Shown in pieces: positions 44,736-54,070 of a stretch of 64,000 nucleotides of DNA (position 1 is its first letter; every line of letters starts with the position of its first letter). The translations under genes and the position numbers were made by a program. Below the pieces are notes generated by a model, which saw only the letters and a list, made by a program, of their open reading frames with translations, was not told where the DNA came from and made no database searches. Origin of the DNA: Labilibaculum sp. (GTDB lineage: Bacteria; Bacteroidota; Bacteroidia; Bacteroidales; Marinifilaceae); contig JAEINT010000001.1 of the NCBI GenBank assembly GCA_016342745.1, forward strand, positions 1 to 64,000. The letters are read 5' to 3'.

Positions 44736-45239
44736 ATGAGACAACTTTTAATCTTGTTTTTGATAGCACAATGCTCTTTGTGCTATTCCCAAAATGCAGA
44801 ATTTGGCAAATTAAGTAAGAGAGGTAGTTTTACTGAATACCTTAGTAAGAATGGAAACCAAATTAAAGTTGGAGATACATTGGTTGTAGGATTGCCTTCT
44901 GCAAATACAGGTTTTAATTATATTTCGGAAAATGGAGAAATGCTTAGCCCTGATATATCCGGAACTTCTGTTGTAATTAAGAAGCTAAAAGCATACGGCG
45001 AAAAATGGAAAGGCTTTAAAATTTACGTTCAGGTAAAAGGTTCGGGTTTATCATCTGTATTAATAGATTATGAATCGGCTTTGGTAACTGGAGAAATTAA
45101 AAATCCGAAGGCAAAATTAACCAGAACAGAAGCGATCAATAAGCTAAAGGAAGCAAAAGAACTTTTAGACCTTGAAGTTATTGGTCGTGAGAAATACAAT
45201 ACAATTAAGAATGATTTAACTCCTTTGATTTTGAAGTAG
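44736..45239 (+). CDS. Secreted protein with SHOCT-like C-terminus
   Basis: 167 residues. A signal peptide (about 1-18, MRQLLILFLIAQCSLCYSQ) is followed by a ~90-residue beta-rich domain (GDTLVVGLPSANTGFNYISENGE...KAYGEKWKGFKIYVQVKGSG). The C-terminal helical hairpin TRTEAINKLKEAKELLDLEVIGREKYNTIKNDL has the spacing of SHOCT-type short domains. I do not recognise the central domain. A weak terminator follows. Confidence 0.6.
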   Translation: MRQLLILFLIAQCSLCYSQNAEFGKLSKRGSFTEYLSKNGNQIKVGDTLVVGLPSANTGFNYISENGEMLSPDISGTSVVIKKLKAYGEKWKGFKIYVQVKGSGLSSVLIDYESALVTGEIKNPKAKLTRTEAINKLKEAKELLDLEVIGREKYNTIKNDLTPLILK

Positions 45240-45260
45240 AAATTGTTGAATGTTTGTAGG

Positions 45261-45285
45261 GTCATGCTATGGTGTGACTTTTTTT
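45261..45285 (+). terminator. Weak terminator
   Basis: GTCATGC pairs with GGTGTGAC-side bases (7 bp with two G-U pairs) and is followed by seven T residues. Confidence 0.5.
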
Positions 45286-45433
45286 GTTTGATGTTTTTGG
45301 GTTGGTAGAATGTCCTATCCCTATGGTATTGTGAAAGTTCGATGTTTAACTTCTTGTTATTTTATTATTTGTAGTTTAGAATTTCCTCGAAGCCTTTTAT
45401 TTACCTGCAATCAGTGGATTTATTATCTTAAAA

Positions 45434-46768
45434 ATGTTTATTTTCGATAAAATAAATATTAAGCTATTGCAAATGCTCGAATTCGACTCATATCAATTAA
45501 TTATAGCAGGATGTTTAATCATTTTGCTCTCTTTTATTTTTACTAAAATTGCATATAAAACGCATGTTCCATCCGTTTTAATGCTTATTGGTTTGGGTAT
45601 TTTAATTCAGTATGCATTAAAGATAATGCATGTTCCTGAAATTAATTTTTTTCCAATACTCGAAGTGATCGGAATTATAGGTTTAATAATGATTGTGTTA
45701 GAGGCAGCTCTTGACCTGGAATTGAAGAAAGACAAGATTAGTGTTATTGTGAAATCTTTACTCGTTGCGACCTTAGGTTTGGCGGTATCTTTGCTTGTTG
45801 CTTCAGCCATTATTTATTATATGATTCCTAATATGGACTGGATTACATCTGTTTTGTATGCAACGCCATTATCTATCTTATCGAGTGCTATTATCATTCC
45901 AAGTGTTGGAAAATTAAGTGAAGAGAAAAAGGAATTTCATGTTTACGAAAGTACTTTTTCTGATATTATTGGGATCATGCTATTCTATTTTGTTTTGAAT
46001 GTTATCGAGTTTCAGAATCCAGATCCTTTGAGTACATCACAAATTATGCATCCGATATTAAGTTTTGGGATAAGCACTGTCGTTTCTTGTATAGTCGCAT
46101 TTGTTGCTAGCTACTTACTTCTATATGCCTTCCAGTTTGTTAAAGATGGAGCGCATTTATTTCTGTTGATTTCTATATTGGTTTTACTTTATGCTGTTGG
46201 CAAAATATTACATTTATCACCACTCATTATCATTCTTGTATTTGGAATAATTGCTCAGAATAATGAATTGTTTTATCGTGGTCCTTTGCGAAAATATCTT
46301 CATAAAGAGAGGTTCGATGTTTTAAAAAGAGAGCTGCATGTGATAACAATGGAATCTGCTTTTGTTGTTAGGACCTTCTTTTTTGTAATATTTGGCTTGA
46401 GTATTATTGTTTCAAATCTGCTCAATTATAGTGTTTTGGAGGTCAGTTTAATGCTCTTGCTTAGTATTTATGCCATACGCTGGTTATTGCTTCGTATTTT
46501 TATAGGTGTTGATATTTTTCCACAAATTTGGATCGCACCTCGAGGCTTGATTACCGTTTTGTTGTATTATGCAATTCCTCAAGAATATGCTAACGAGTCC
46601 TTTGATCCTGGTATCCTTTTGTTCATTATTATTTCGACCAGCCTAATCATGTCTTGGGGACTAATTCATTCTGCTATTGTGAGCGACATTCCTTTACTCA
46701 TCAACCCAATAGTTGAAGAGGAAAATATAATTAATCAGGAAGAAGAAACTAGTGAAGAGATGGAGTAG
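45434..46768 (+). CDS. CPA1-type sodium/proton antiporter
   Basis: 444 residues with about twelve transmembrane helices and an acidic C-terminal tail (EEENIINQEEETSEEME). It shows the Na+/H+ exchanger pattern: THVPSVLMLIGLGI, ILEVIGIIGLIMIVLEAALDLEL, and YESTFSDIIGIMLFYF, where NhaP proteins usually have an ND or D motif in helix 5-6. IAPRGLITVLLYYAIP near the C-terminus matches the family's PRG region. The exchanged ion is inferred. An in-frame ATG at 45473 would give a shorter N-terminus. No terminator is visible. Confidence 0.82.
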   Translation: MFIFDKINIKLLQMLEFDSYQLIIAGCLIILLSFIFTKIAYKTHVPSVLMLIGLGILIQYALKIMHVPEINFFPILEVIGIIGLIMIVLEAALDLELKKDKISVIVKSLLVATLGLAVSLLVASAIIYYMIPNMDWITSVLYATPLSILSSAIIIPSVGKLSEEKKEFHVYESTFSDIIGIMLFYFVLNVIEFQNPDPLSTSQIMHPILSFGISTVVSCIVAFVASYLLLYAFQFVKDGAHLFLLISILVLLYAVGKILHLSPLIIILVFGIIAQNNELFYRGPLRKYLHKERFDVLKRELHVITMESAFVVRTFFFVIFGLSIIVSNLLNYSVLEVSLMLLLSIYAIRWLLLRIFIGVDIFPQIWIAPRGLITVLLYYAIPQEYANESFDPGILLFIIISTSLIMSWGLIHSAIVSDIPLLINPIVEEENIINQEEETSEEME

Positions 46769-46787
46769 AGTAATTGACAAGTAAGAA

Positions 46788-46804
46788 TGAATCCATAGGA
46801 TTCA
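46788..46804. repeat. Short hairpin TGAATCC-ATA-GGATTCA
   Basis: Perfect 7-bp stem with a 3-base loop (46788-46794 with 46798-46804), 20 bases after the antiporter stop. It has the same geometry as the hairpin at 46839-46855. Confidence 0.6.
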
Positions 46805-46838
46805 AATATTTATAGCAAAAAAGCTAACCCACATGATT

Positions 46839-46855
46839 CGACTCCGAAGGAGTCG
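46839..46855. repeat. Short hairpin CGACTCC-GAA-GGAGTCG
   Basis: Perfect 7-bp stem with a 3-base GAA loop. A third, imperfect one (AATCTC-TCT-GGGATAT) follows near 46890-46905. Such 'xxTCCGAAGGAxx' micro-hairpins are repeated between genes in many Bacteroidota genomes; origin and role are unknown. Confidence 0.6.
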
Positions 46856-46996
46856 TACCAATCTTTTCGTATTGTTTTTTATAAACATGAAATCTCTCTG
46901 GGATATTCTGTATTCGAATTATCGCCATATCATACAATAAGCATGTTTGCATTGGTTGGTGGAATTTTCGTAGTTAATTGATAATGTGCAGAGATC

Positions 46997-47104
46997 TTGG
47001 GTTAGGGATAGAAGCGGAAACCCCATAGCTTGGCGTTGGGATGTGAGTGGGAAGGCGAGGAGTTATAGCGAATAGCCCGACCGACTGAAAGGAGGGAACC
47101 CCAA
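46997..47104 (+). ncRNA. Structured intergenic element of the 'AGCGGAAA ... TAGCGAATAGC' type
   Basis: This is G-rich compared with the flanking AT-rich DNA. The ends pair (TTGGGTT at 46997-47003 with AACCCCAA at 47097-47104, one bulged C). Inside are GGG/CCC (47005-47007 with 47076-47078) and AACCCC/GGAGTT (47019-47024 with 47059-47064, one mismatch), with the conserved-looking words GAAGCGGAAA and TATAGCGAATAGCCC at the junctions. I recall elements with these words between genes in many Bacteroidota, but cannot assign an Rfam family here. It lies downstream of the antiporter and upstream of the ppa promoter; strand is inferred from the known word order. Confidence 0.55.
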
Positions 47105-47163
47105 TAAAAATGGCGGAAATCACTCAATTTTGAGAATAAAGAGAAAAGAAAAAGACGATTGGG

Positions 47164-47192
47164 TTGTTTTTTATATTGTTTTGCTAAATTTG
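47164..47192 (+). promoter_or_regulatory. Promoter of ppa
   Basis: TTG (47164-47166), an 18-base spacer and TAAATTTG (47185-47192, exact TAnnTTTG), 59 bases before the ppa ATG. Confidence 0.6.
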
Positions 47193-47251
47193 TTTAACTA
47201 AAGAATTAAGATCGTTGTGCTAAAAACGAAGCTTTAAAAGAAACACTTACT

Positions 47252-47923
47252 ATGGGAAACAAATTGAATGATCCTATTGCAAGATTAATGGGATTGCGTT
47301 ACAAGTCTCATCCTTGGCATGGGCTGGATGTTGGAGACAATGCGCCGGAATCGGTAATGGCTTTTATTGAAATGGTTCCTACTGATACCGTTAAATATGA
47401 GGTTGATAAAACGAGTGGTTATTTAAAGATTGATCGCCCTCAGAAATTTTCGAATGTAGTTCCTGCTTTGTATGGATTTTTACCACAGACTTATTGTGGA
47501 AGATCGGTTGGTGAATACTGTAGCGAAAAATCTGGAAAAGAAGGTATTGAAGGAGATTTGGATCCTTTAGATATTTGTATTTTAACGGAAAAATCAATTT
47601 CTCATGGGGATATTATTGCTGAAGTTCGCCCAATTGGTGGCTTTAGAATGATTGATGGAAATGAGGCGGATGATAAGATAATTGCTGTTTTAATAAACGA
47701 TGCTACGTATGGTGGTTTTACCGATATAAAATGTGTACCAGCTGTAATTACTGATCGTTTAAAGCATTATTTCTTAACTTATAAGGACATGCCAGGTTTG
47801 GAGAGTGAGGCTGAAATTACTCACATTTATGGGGTTGAAGAGGCTCATGAAGTAATTGTTCGTTCGATGAATGATTACAAAACCAAATTTGAGAATTTGG
47901 AAGATATTTTGAGACACGTTTAA
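47252..47923 (+). CDS. ppa: Inorganic pyrophosphatase (family I)
   Basis: 223 residues. It hydrolyses pyrophosphate to phosphate in the cytoplasm and so drives biosynthetic reactions. The metal-binding segment is EGDLDPLDICIL (family signature DxDPxD), with KFSNVVPALYGFLPQTYCG upstream and DKIIAVLINDA downstream. The N-terminal ~30 residues (IARLMGLRYKSHPWHGLDVGD) are an extension seen in the larger Bacteroidota members. A promoter and a terminator bound it as a single gene. Confidence 0.92.
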   Translation: MGNKLNDPIARLMGLRYKSHPWHGLDVGDNAPESVMAFIEMVPTDTVKYEVDKTSGYLKIDRPQKFSNVVPALYGFLPQTYCGRSVGEYCSEKSGKEGIEGDLDPLDICILTEKSISHGDIIAEVRPIGGFRMIDGNEADDKIIAVLINDATYGGFTDIKCVPAVITDRLKHYFLTYKDMPGLESEAEITHIYGVEEAHEVIVRSMNDYKTKFENLEDILRHV

Positions 47924-47948
47924 GCAATTAATAATTGTGAAAAGATAT

Positions 47949-47984
47949 AAAGCAATGGTTCGAAAGAGCTGTTGCTTTTTTTTT
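47949..47984 (+). terminator. Terminator after ppa, GAAA tetraloop
   Basis: AAAGCAA/TTGCTTT (47949-47955 with 47972-47978) continues inward with several G-U pairs to a C-G-closed GAAA loop (47962-47965) and is followed by more T residues to 47984. Confidence 0.85.
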
Positions 47985-48144
47985 GTGCTAATAAAGGCTA
48001 AAATGAGTAATCTGTTAATCTATAGTTAAATATTCTGGTAATTTAATCTAAATAAGAATTTTAAGGCTGAAAAATTTGCACAATTGACGGATATGTGCGA
48101 GATTAAAATATTGATTTTTAAAATGAAAAGAAGGAAGGCTTAGA

Positions 48145-48666
48145 ATGAAAATATTGTTTGAAACAGAAAGATTATATCTACGAGAAATATTAGCTAGTGA
48201 TGATGAATTCATGTTTGAGATGGATTCTGACCCCGAAGTGTATAAGTTTTTAGGGCGAAAACCGATTCGTGACATTGGTCAGAGTCAAAAAATGATTGAA
48301 TCGATACAGGAGCAATACCAAAAGAATGGAATTGGCAGGTGGGCGATTGTTGAGAAAGAATCGGATCGTTTTATTGGCTGGACAGGGTTTAAGTTGGAAA
48401 AGGAAAGCTATAACGGGCACATTGATTTTTATGACCTGCGTTTTCGTTTGTTGCGTAAATATTGGGGGAAAGGATTAATTACTGAAGCCACAAAGGCTGC
48501 GATTGAATATGCTTTTTCAGAATTAAAGCTACCTGAAATTTGCAGCATGACTTTGGTGAGCAATAAGAAATCACAACGAGTTTTGGAGAAATTAGGTTTT
48601 AAATTGGAAGAAAAATTCAAATATCAAGGAGATGAAATTACTTGGTATAAACGAGTAAATAAATAA
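48145..48666 (+). CDS. GNAT-family N-acetyltransferase (RimJ/RimL-like)
   Basis: 173 residues of the acetyltransferase-3 type: FETERLYLREILASDDEFMFEMDSDPEVYKFLG at the N-terminus, the acetyl-CoA loop RKYWGKGLITEA (R/QxxGxG/A pattern) and SNKKSQRVLEKLGFK at the end. It probably acetylates a protein N-terminus or a small amine; the substrate cannot be read. A purine-rich AAGGAAGG lies about ten bases before the start. Its stop codon is inside the long hairpin at 48662-48707. Confidence 0.85.
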   Translation: MKILFETERLYLREILASDDEFMFEMDSDPEVYKFLGRKPIRDIGQSQKMIESIQEQYQKNGIGRWAIVEKESDRFIGWTGFKLEKESYNGHIDFYDLRFRLLRKYWGKGLITEATKAAIEYAFSELKLPEICSMTLVSNKKSQRVLEKLGFKLEEKFKYQGDEITWYKRVNK

Positions 48667-48707
48667 TGAATAAGCCTCAGGTTTTAACCTGAGGCTTATT
48701 CATTATT
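48662..48707. terminator. 22-bp perfect hairpin between convergent genes
   Basis: AATGAATAAGCCTCAGG... and its exact complement pair over 22 bp with a 2-base centre (48662-48683 with 48686-48707). It includes the TAA stop of the GNAT gene and separates it from the convergent NTF2-like gene. It is a bidirectional terminator in form, though without a clean T run after the stem. Confidence 0.75.
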
Positions 48708-48738
48708 CCTTAAAAGGGTACGATTCTTTAAAATCCTT

Positions 48739-49209
48739 TTATTTTTCTTGTGGCAAGGCGTGATAAGTTTTGCTGATTATTCTCCATCCTGATTCAAATT
48801 TCAATAAGGACAGGTAATCGACAAATTTTAATTCTTCACCTTCGTAAAAATCTATTTTAGCTACAGCCGCTTTGCCAGTAACATCAATAAATTGATATTT
48901 TATGGTGGTATACTCATTTTGGAAAGTATATTTATTACCCTTGGCTTTGCCCATTTTTGCATATTCGATCCAATTGTGTATTGTGGTTTTTCTCAGGATA
49001 TTTCCTTGTCCCGATCCAAATAAAACAAAACCTGGATGGATCCCCTCGTGTATCGAATCAAGTTCAAAATTATTGCACAAGCCATCAACATATGCACTTT
49101 GAATTATATTTTTAATAAGCTCTTTCTCTTTTTCGACATCATTTTGTTGTGCCAAAAGAAGTGTAATAGAAGAGAACAGGAAAATTGTGAATAATAGTGT
49201 TTTTTTCAT
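48739..49209 (-). CDS. Secreted NTF2/SnoaL-like protein
   Basis: 156 residues. Signal peptide (about 1-20, ending LLAQ), then an NTF2-like cone fold with the pattern of 'putative lumazine-binding' proteins: EKELIKNIIQSAYVDGLCNNFELDSIHEGIHPGFVLFGSGQG, AAVAKIDFYEGEELKFVDYLSLLKFESGWRIISKTY. It acts outside the cytoplasm; ligand and role are unknown. It follows the four permease genes on the same strand (52 bases), so it may be the last gene of the export cassette. Confidence 0.75.
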   Translation of the reverse strand: MKKTLLFTIFLFSSITLLLAQQNDVEKEKELIKNIIQSAYVDGLCNNFELDSIHEGIHPGFVLFGSGQGNILRKTTIHNWIEYAKMGKAKGNKYTFQNEYTTIKYQFIDVTGKAAVAKIDFYEGEELKFVDYLSLLKFESGWRIISKTYHALPQEK

Positions 49210-49261
49210 ACTGTGTTATTGTTAGTTAAATTATTTATTGTTTTTTAAATTAAGATTTGAT

Positions 49262-51652
49262 CTATTCATATCTCAAACTCTCCACAGGATTTCTTGTAGC
49301 CGCTCTCCACGATTGAAATGAAACGGTAAGCAGTGCTATTACCATAGTTATGATTCCAGCTAAAACGAATATCCACCAAGAGAGTTCTATTTGGTAGGCA
49401 AAGTTTTCGAGCCATTTGTTTATCATGTAGTAGGCAATTGGACAAGCAATAACGAAGGCAATAATCATCCATTTGAGATAATCTTTATTGAGCATTCTAA
49501 TAATTTCATGGGTTTTTGCCCCATTTACCTTTCTGATGCTTATTTCTTTTTTTCTGGCTTGTATCATTGAAATGGAAATTGCAATCAATCCGATGCAAGC
49601 TATTAGAATGGATAGGATTGACAACACACTCAGAAAATTCCGTTGATTGATGTATTGTTTGTATTGTTGCAGATACAAATCATCGATGAAATGATATTCC
49701 AATGCATAATCAGGAAATAATTGCTCCCATGTAGATTGAATTTCAGGTAAAACACCAAGCAGAGCTTCAGGAGTAAAACGTATGCTTATGCAGGAATTAA
49801 CCATGTTTTGATAATGTAAAGCAATGGGTTTTTCCTTCTCATCCATGCTTGTTAAATGCAAGTCGTCACAAATACCAACAATTTTCCCTTTTGACAGAAG
49901 TTCGTTATAATTATAATTGAATTCAAAATCCCGATTAATAAATTCTTCAGCGGGAAGTTCCGCTTTAATGTATTTTAATGCTGTTTTGTTTAGGATGTAT
50001 TGCTTTTTATCTGGATCGGGAGTGAAGTTGCTACCAGCTAGCATTTTTACGTTGTAAAAATCTAGATAATTGTGATCGCAAGGGAATACATTAAGGCGAT
50101 TGCTTGAGAATTCTTCTTTGGTTATACCATCCAAATGGTAGAGAAAAGCATCCATGATTTCGCCTCCTGGTTCTTCCATAGCACCCGTTACATTTTCAAC
50201 TCCAGGTATTTTTAATAATTTGCTTTTAAATATATCATATTTGTCAAGTAAGGAGCGCGATACATTTGTGATGTTAATAATGTTTTTGTCGTTTCCGCCT
50301 AGCCTATTTGCCATTAAAAGATCTATCTGACTTTGGATAACGAAAGTTGTAATTAATAGACCAACTACGATGGCAAACTGCAAGGATAATAATATACCAC
50401 TCGATATTTTTCCTGATTTAGCTTTAAGATCTTGTCCTGAACTATTAACTATATCTGGCTTTAGTTTGTATCTCAGAATGGGTAAGATTCCGATAAAGGA
50501 TCCACACAGGAGTAGCAGAAATATTGTAATTAGTAAAACTTTATAGGTAGACAGAGAAATGGCAAAATCAGGCAGAGAAAATAGGTGCTGAAAACCTGGA
50601 TATGCCAAACGAGCTAAAATAAATCCAATAAGGACAGAAAGACCAATGATGATAAGATTTTGCCAGAAACCAACTATTACAATGTGATGTAGTTTTCCAC
50701 CAAGAAAATGGTTTACCAATATATTTTTTGATCGCTCCTTTATGGCCACAAGATTTAAATTTGTAAAGTTGATAAAGGCCACTACAATAATAAGTATCGC
50801 CAATAGAATTAATATTCTTACATTTTTTATATCTCCATTAATTTCTATTTCTCTATCCTTGTGACTATGCAAGTGGATATCCTGAACAGCTTGTAGATGA
50901 AATGTATAAAGAGGGGCTGATACTTCATCTAAGTGTTTTTTCTTGAATTCATCAAACTGATTTTTTACCCGATTGATACTTTCGGGTTTATCCAAAAGCA
51001 AATAGGTGTAATTCCATGCTGAATAATTGTCTTGTTTATCCAGAGAGGTAAGGATTTCTGGATGAAAATGGGTTTGAGAAGGAACATCTTTCATAACACC
51101 AACAATTGTATACTCAACAAATTGAGGATTAAATTGATGTTCCAGAGAGATTTGTTTGCCTATTGGATTCTCTGAGGAAAAGAATTTTTTACTAATAGAC
51201 TCTGATATAACAGCTTGATTTTTTGAATTTAAGATCTCATTTGGATTTCCCAGTAATAAGGTGTCGTTGAATACCTTAAAATAATTTGAGTCTGTTGCAT
51301 AGGCACCCTTGCTATAGAATTTATCCTCTCCAATCTTAACGGCACATTGCCTAAAAGGAGAAAGACGAGCCATGCATTCTATTTCCGAGATATCTTCATC
51401 AAGATATTGAATGCCTGAATATTTAACACGAGCAAAATGGTTACTGTAATCACCTTTTTGATATTCCATGGTAAAACGAGCTACCCGTGTACTATTGGAG
51501 TAATGTTGATCAAAACCAGTCTCAAATTGGATGTAATACAGGATTAAGAAAATAGCAGCAAGGGATATGGATAAACCAATAATATTGGTAATTCCATAGG
51601 ATTTTTGTCGCAGGGTACTTCTTATTGCATATTTGATATGATACCAAAGCAT
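49262..51652 (-). CDS. FtsX/MacB-like ABC transporter permease (copy 1)
   Basis: 796 residues. A first membrane helix (about 20-42, ITNIIGLSISLAAIFLILYYIQ) precedes a MacB-type periplasmic core domain (about 50-280). Two FtsX units of membrane helices follow (about 285-440 and 670-780), with a second periplasmic domain between. The C-terminal block EKEISIRKVNGAKTHEIIRMLNKDYLKWM...NPVESLRYE is shared with the three other permeases here. Such permeases use mechanotransmission: they drive export or lipoprotein/peptide movement from the periplasm with a LolD-type ATPase. Last permease of the cassette (ATPase at 58849). Confidence 0.88.
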   Translation of the reverse strand: MLWYHIKYAIRSTLRQKSYGITNIIGLSISLAAIFLILYYIQFETGFDQHYSNSTRVARFTMEYQKGDYSNHFARVKYSGIQYLDEDISEIECMARLSPFRQCAVKIGEDKFYSKGAYATDSNYFKVFNDTLLLGNPNEILNSKNQAVISESISKKFFSSENPIGKQISLEHQFNPQFVEYTIVGVMKDVPSQTHFHPEILTSLDKQDNYSAWNYTYLLLDKPESINRVKNQFDEFKKKHLDEVSAPLYTFHLQAVQDIHLHSHKDREIEINGDIKNVRILILLAILIIVVAFINFTNLNLVAIKERSKNILVNHFLGGKLHHIVIVGFWQNLIIIGLSVLIGFILARLAYPGFQHLFSLPDFAISLSTYKVLLITIFLLLLCGSFIGILPILRYKLKPDIVNSSGQDLKAKSGKISSGILLSLQFAIVVGLLITTFVIQSQIDLLMANRLGGNDKNIINITNVSRSLLDKYDIFKSKLLKIPGVENVTGAMEEPGGEIMDAFLYHLDGITKEEFSSNRLNVFPCDHNYLDFYNVKMLAGSNFTPDPDKKQYILNKTALKYIKAELPAEEFINRDFEFNYNYNELLSKGKIVGICDDLHLTSMDEKEKPIALHYQNMVNSCISIRFTPEALLGVLPEIQSTWEQLFPDYALEYHFIDDLYLQQYKQYINQRNFLSVLSILSILIACIGLIAISISMIQARKKEISIRKVNGAKTHEIIRMLNKDYLKWMIIAFVIACPIAYYMINKWLENFAYQIELSWWIFVLAGIITMVIALLTVSFQSWRAATRNPVESLRYE

Positions 51653-51670
51653 ATATTTTTTGTTTTAGAT

Positions 51671-54055
51671 TTATTCGTAGCGTAAACTTTCCACAGGATT
51701 TCTTGTAGCTGCTCTCCACGATTGAAAAGAAACGGTAAGCAGGGTAATTCCCATAGCTATGAGTCCCGCCAAGGCAAAAATCCACCAGCTAAGTTCTGTT
51801 TTATAGGCAAAGTTTTCGAGCCATTTTTGCATTGCCAAATAAGCAATAGGACATGCGATTACAAATGCAATAGTTACCCATTTCGCAAATCCTTTGTTCA
51901 GCATTGTTATTATTTCTTTGGTTTTTGCTCCGTTTGCTTTACGGATACCAATTTCTTTGGTTCTTTGTTCGGAGGTAAAATAGGAGAGTGCACTAATTCC
52001 GAGAATTCCGATGATAATTCCAAGAATAGAGAAACTCATTAGAATTCGTTGTAGAATGTTTTCTGATTTGTACTGCTGTGCAATTTTATCATCCATAAAG
52101 AAGTAATCTATTTTCTGGTTGGGATAATGATTTTCCCACTCTTTCTTAATACTCGTCATTGCTGTTTTTGTATTCCCTGGCGATACACGAATATGAATAA
52201 ATCTGCCTCTGTTATGAGATTCATTGATGATGAAAATATAGTCCCCAATTTGATCGTGTGCAGAACTGTAATTGAAATCCTCCACAACGCCAATAATATC
52301 AACTCTTCTCTGATCAGATTCTAAAGGGATTCCCGATCGGTAGGCGTTCAAATTCTCAAGCGTCTTGTGTTTTTCCATCAACCTTTTGTACAAATGTTTG
52401 TTGATCACCATTCCCTCAATGGTATCCTTTGAAGTATTGATGTAGTTGTGAATAAAAGGAATGTTCATGGTTTTTAAAAAATCATAATTAGCCATAGACA
52501 ATTCCGCAGTTCCTTCAATTCCAAATCCCTCTAAGGAAAGGGTTTGTGTTGGATAACCAAAATGTTGCATCGTGAAACCAATCGATTCAATGGATGATTT
52601 TTTTCTTAATTCATTCGCAAAAACATTGGGGTCTTTCGAAAAATCAGTCAGTTTAAGCACAACAATATTATTTTTTGTAAAGCCAAGAGGTTTATCTAGC
52701 AGGTAGGAGATTTGTTTGTTGACCAAAATGGCAGATGAAATAAGTACAATTACAATCATGATTTGAAAGATCATTAATGGTTGTAAAATACGTCTGCCAG
52801 TTAAAGGTGTTTGACCCTTTATGATATCACTGGTTGAGTTGTTGTTTAAAATAAAAAAGCGCACAAAAAGGACACTTAAAATTCCACTAAAGAGCAGAAC
52901 GGTCAATGCTGCCAGATAAATGATCGGCTCTAAATAGAAGATGTCGAATTGAATTTCGTAGAAGTTATTAATGTAAGGTGTTATTATTTCAATCAGAAAT
53001 AAGGAGATGATGACTGATAAAGAACAAAGGAGAAGCACTTCAATAAGAACTTGAGTTAGCAAATGTTTTTTGTGAGCGCCAATTGAAGATTTTAGTCCAA
53101 ATTCTTTTGATCTTTTGAAGAGGTTAACGGTGATTAAGCTAACAAAATTGATTAAGGAAATTAGTAATATAACAAGGGCAACGATTGTGAATAAATTGAT
53201 ATTTATTTTTGAATTGCTTTCTTTTAATTCAAATCTACAATTTGATTTTAAATGAATATCGGTAAGATTCGCGAGTTTGAATTTGTAATCTTTAGGCCCT
53301 CGGGTCTGTCTTAAGCTTGAATTATTGAAGTTTTTGAGAAGTTTTTCTTCAATAATGGAAGGCGAGACTCCTTTTTTTAATTTTAGATAGTTGTAAACCC
53401 ATTGAATTTTTCTTTCGGATAAAGCAGCATAAGCTGCTTCTAGTGAACCTTTTTGCGAGAGCAGAATTTCGCAATTGAAATGAGTTTTGATAGGCGTGTT
53501 TTTAACGACGCCAATAATTTCATATTTCCCAAGAACTCTTCTGTATTGCAAGCGCTCAACATCAATGTATTGTCCAATTGGGTTTTCATTTTCAAAATGT
53601 TTTTTTGCAAAACGCTCAGAAATGAAAGCAACATTGGGTTTTGTAATATCAGACAATTTACCAATAAGACTTTCAACGCCAAATAGGTTCATGAAATTGG
53701 TGTCGACCGATAAAATATCCGTTTGCGATACGCTTTGTTCATTTATTTTAATGGTTCCTAACGGGCAATGTGAAAATTGTGTTGCGTTTTCGACTTCTGG
53801 AAAATTTAAGGACGCTTCTTTTATGAATCCTAAACTTCTAGCCCATGGATCATCAATATGCGAAGGTGTTGAAACGACTCTGTAGATATTTTGATGATCT
53901 TTAATATGCCTATCGTAACTTCGTTCGTTTTGCACATGAATGAACAGAACGAAAAAGGATGCAATTCCAATACTGAGACCCAATATATTGGTTACCGAAA
54001 AAGCTCTATTTTTAAGCAGACGTAAAACCGATAATTTTAAATGATACCAAAGCAT
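51671..54055 (-). CDS. FtsX/MacB-like ABC transporter permease (copy 2)
   Basis: 794 residues from the ATG at 54055 (a TTG nine bases upstream is unlikely). It has the same layout as copy 1: N-terminal helix with VTNILGLSIGIASFFVLFIHVQNE, periplasmic core, FtsX unit, periplasmic loop domain, final FtsX unit. The C-terminal block TKEIGIRKANGAKTKEIITMLNKGFAKWV ... NPVESLRYE has Ala in place of Val after RK, and GFAKW instead of DFLKW, so it is the most different copy in this motif. The N-terminal two thirds are well diverged from the other copies, so the four probably form different hetero-pairs or bind different substrates (inference). Confidence 0.88.
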   Translation of the reverse strand: MLWYHLKLSVLRLLKNRAFSVTNILGLSIGIASFFVLFIHVQNERSYDRHIKDHQNIYRVVSTPSHIDDPWARSLGFIKEASLNFPEVENATQFSHCPLGTIKINEQSVSQTDILSVDTNFMNLFGVESLIGKLSDITKPNVAFISERFAKKHFENENPIGQYIDVERLQYRRVLGKYEIIGVVKNTPIKTHFNCEILLSQKGSLEAAYAALSERKIQWVYNYLKLKKGVSPSIIEEKLLKNFNNSSLRQTRGPKDYKFKLANLTDIHLKSNCRFELKESNSKININLFTIVALVILLISLINFVSLITVNLFKRSKEFGLKSSIGAHKKHLLTQVLIEVLLLCSLSVIISLFLIEIITPYINNFYEIQFDIFYLEPIIYLAALTVLLFSGILSVLFVRFFILNNNSTSDIIKGQTPLTGRRILQPLMIFQIMIVIVLISSAILVNKQISYLLDKPLGFTKNNIVVLKLTDFSKDPNVFANELRKKSSIESIGFTMQHFGYPTQTLSLEGFGIEGTAELSMANYDFLKTMNIPFIHNYINTSKDTIEGMVINKHLYKRLMEKHKTLENLNAYRSGIPLESDQRRVDIIGVVEDFNYSSAHDQIGDYIFIINESHNRGRFIHIRVSPGNTKTAMTSIKKEWENHYPNQKIDYFFMDDKIAQQYKSENILQRILMSFSILGIIIGILGISALSYFTSEQRTKEIGIRKANGAKTKEIITMLNKGFAKWVTIAFVIACPIAYLAMQKWLENFAYKTELSWWIFALAGLIAMGITLLTVSFQSWRAATRNPVESLRYE

Positions 54056-54070
54056 AATTTTCAATTTTAT

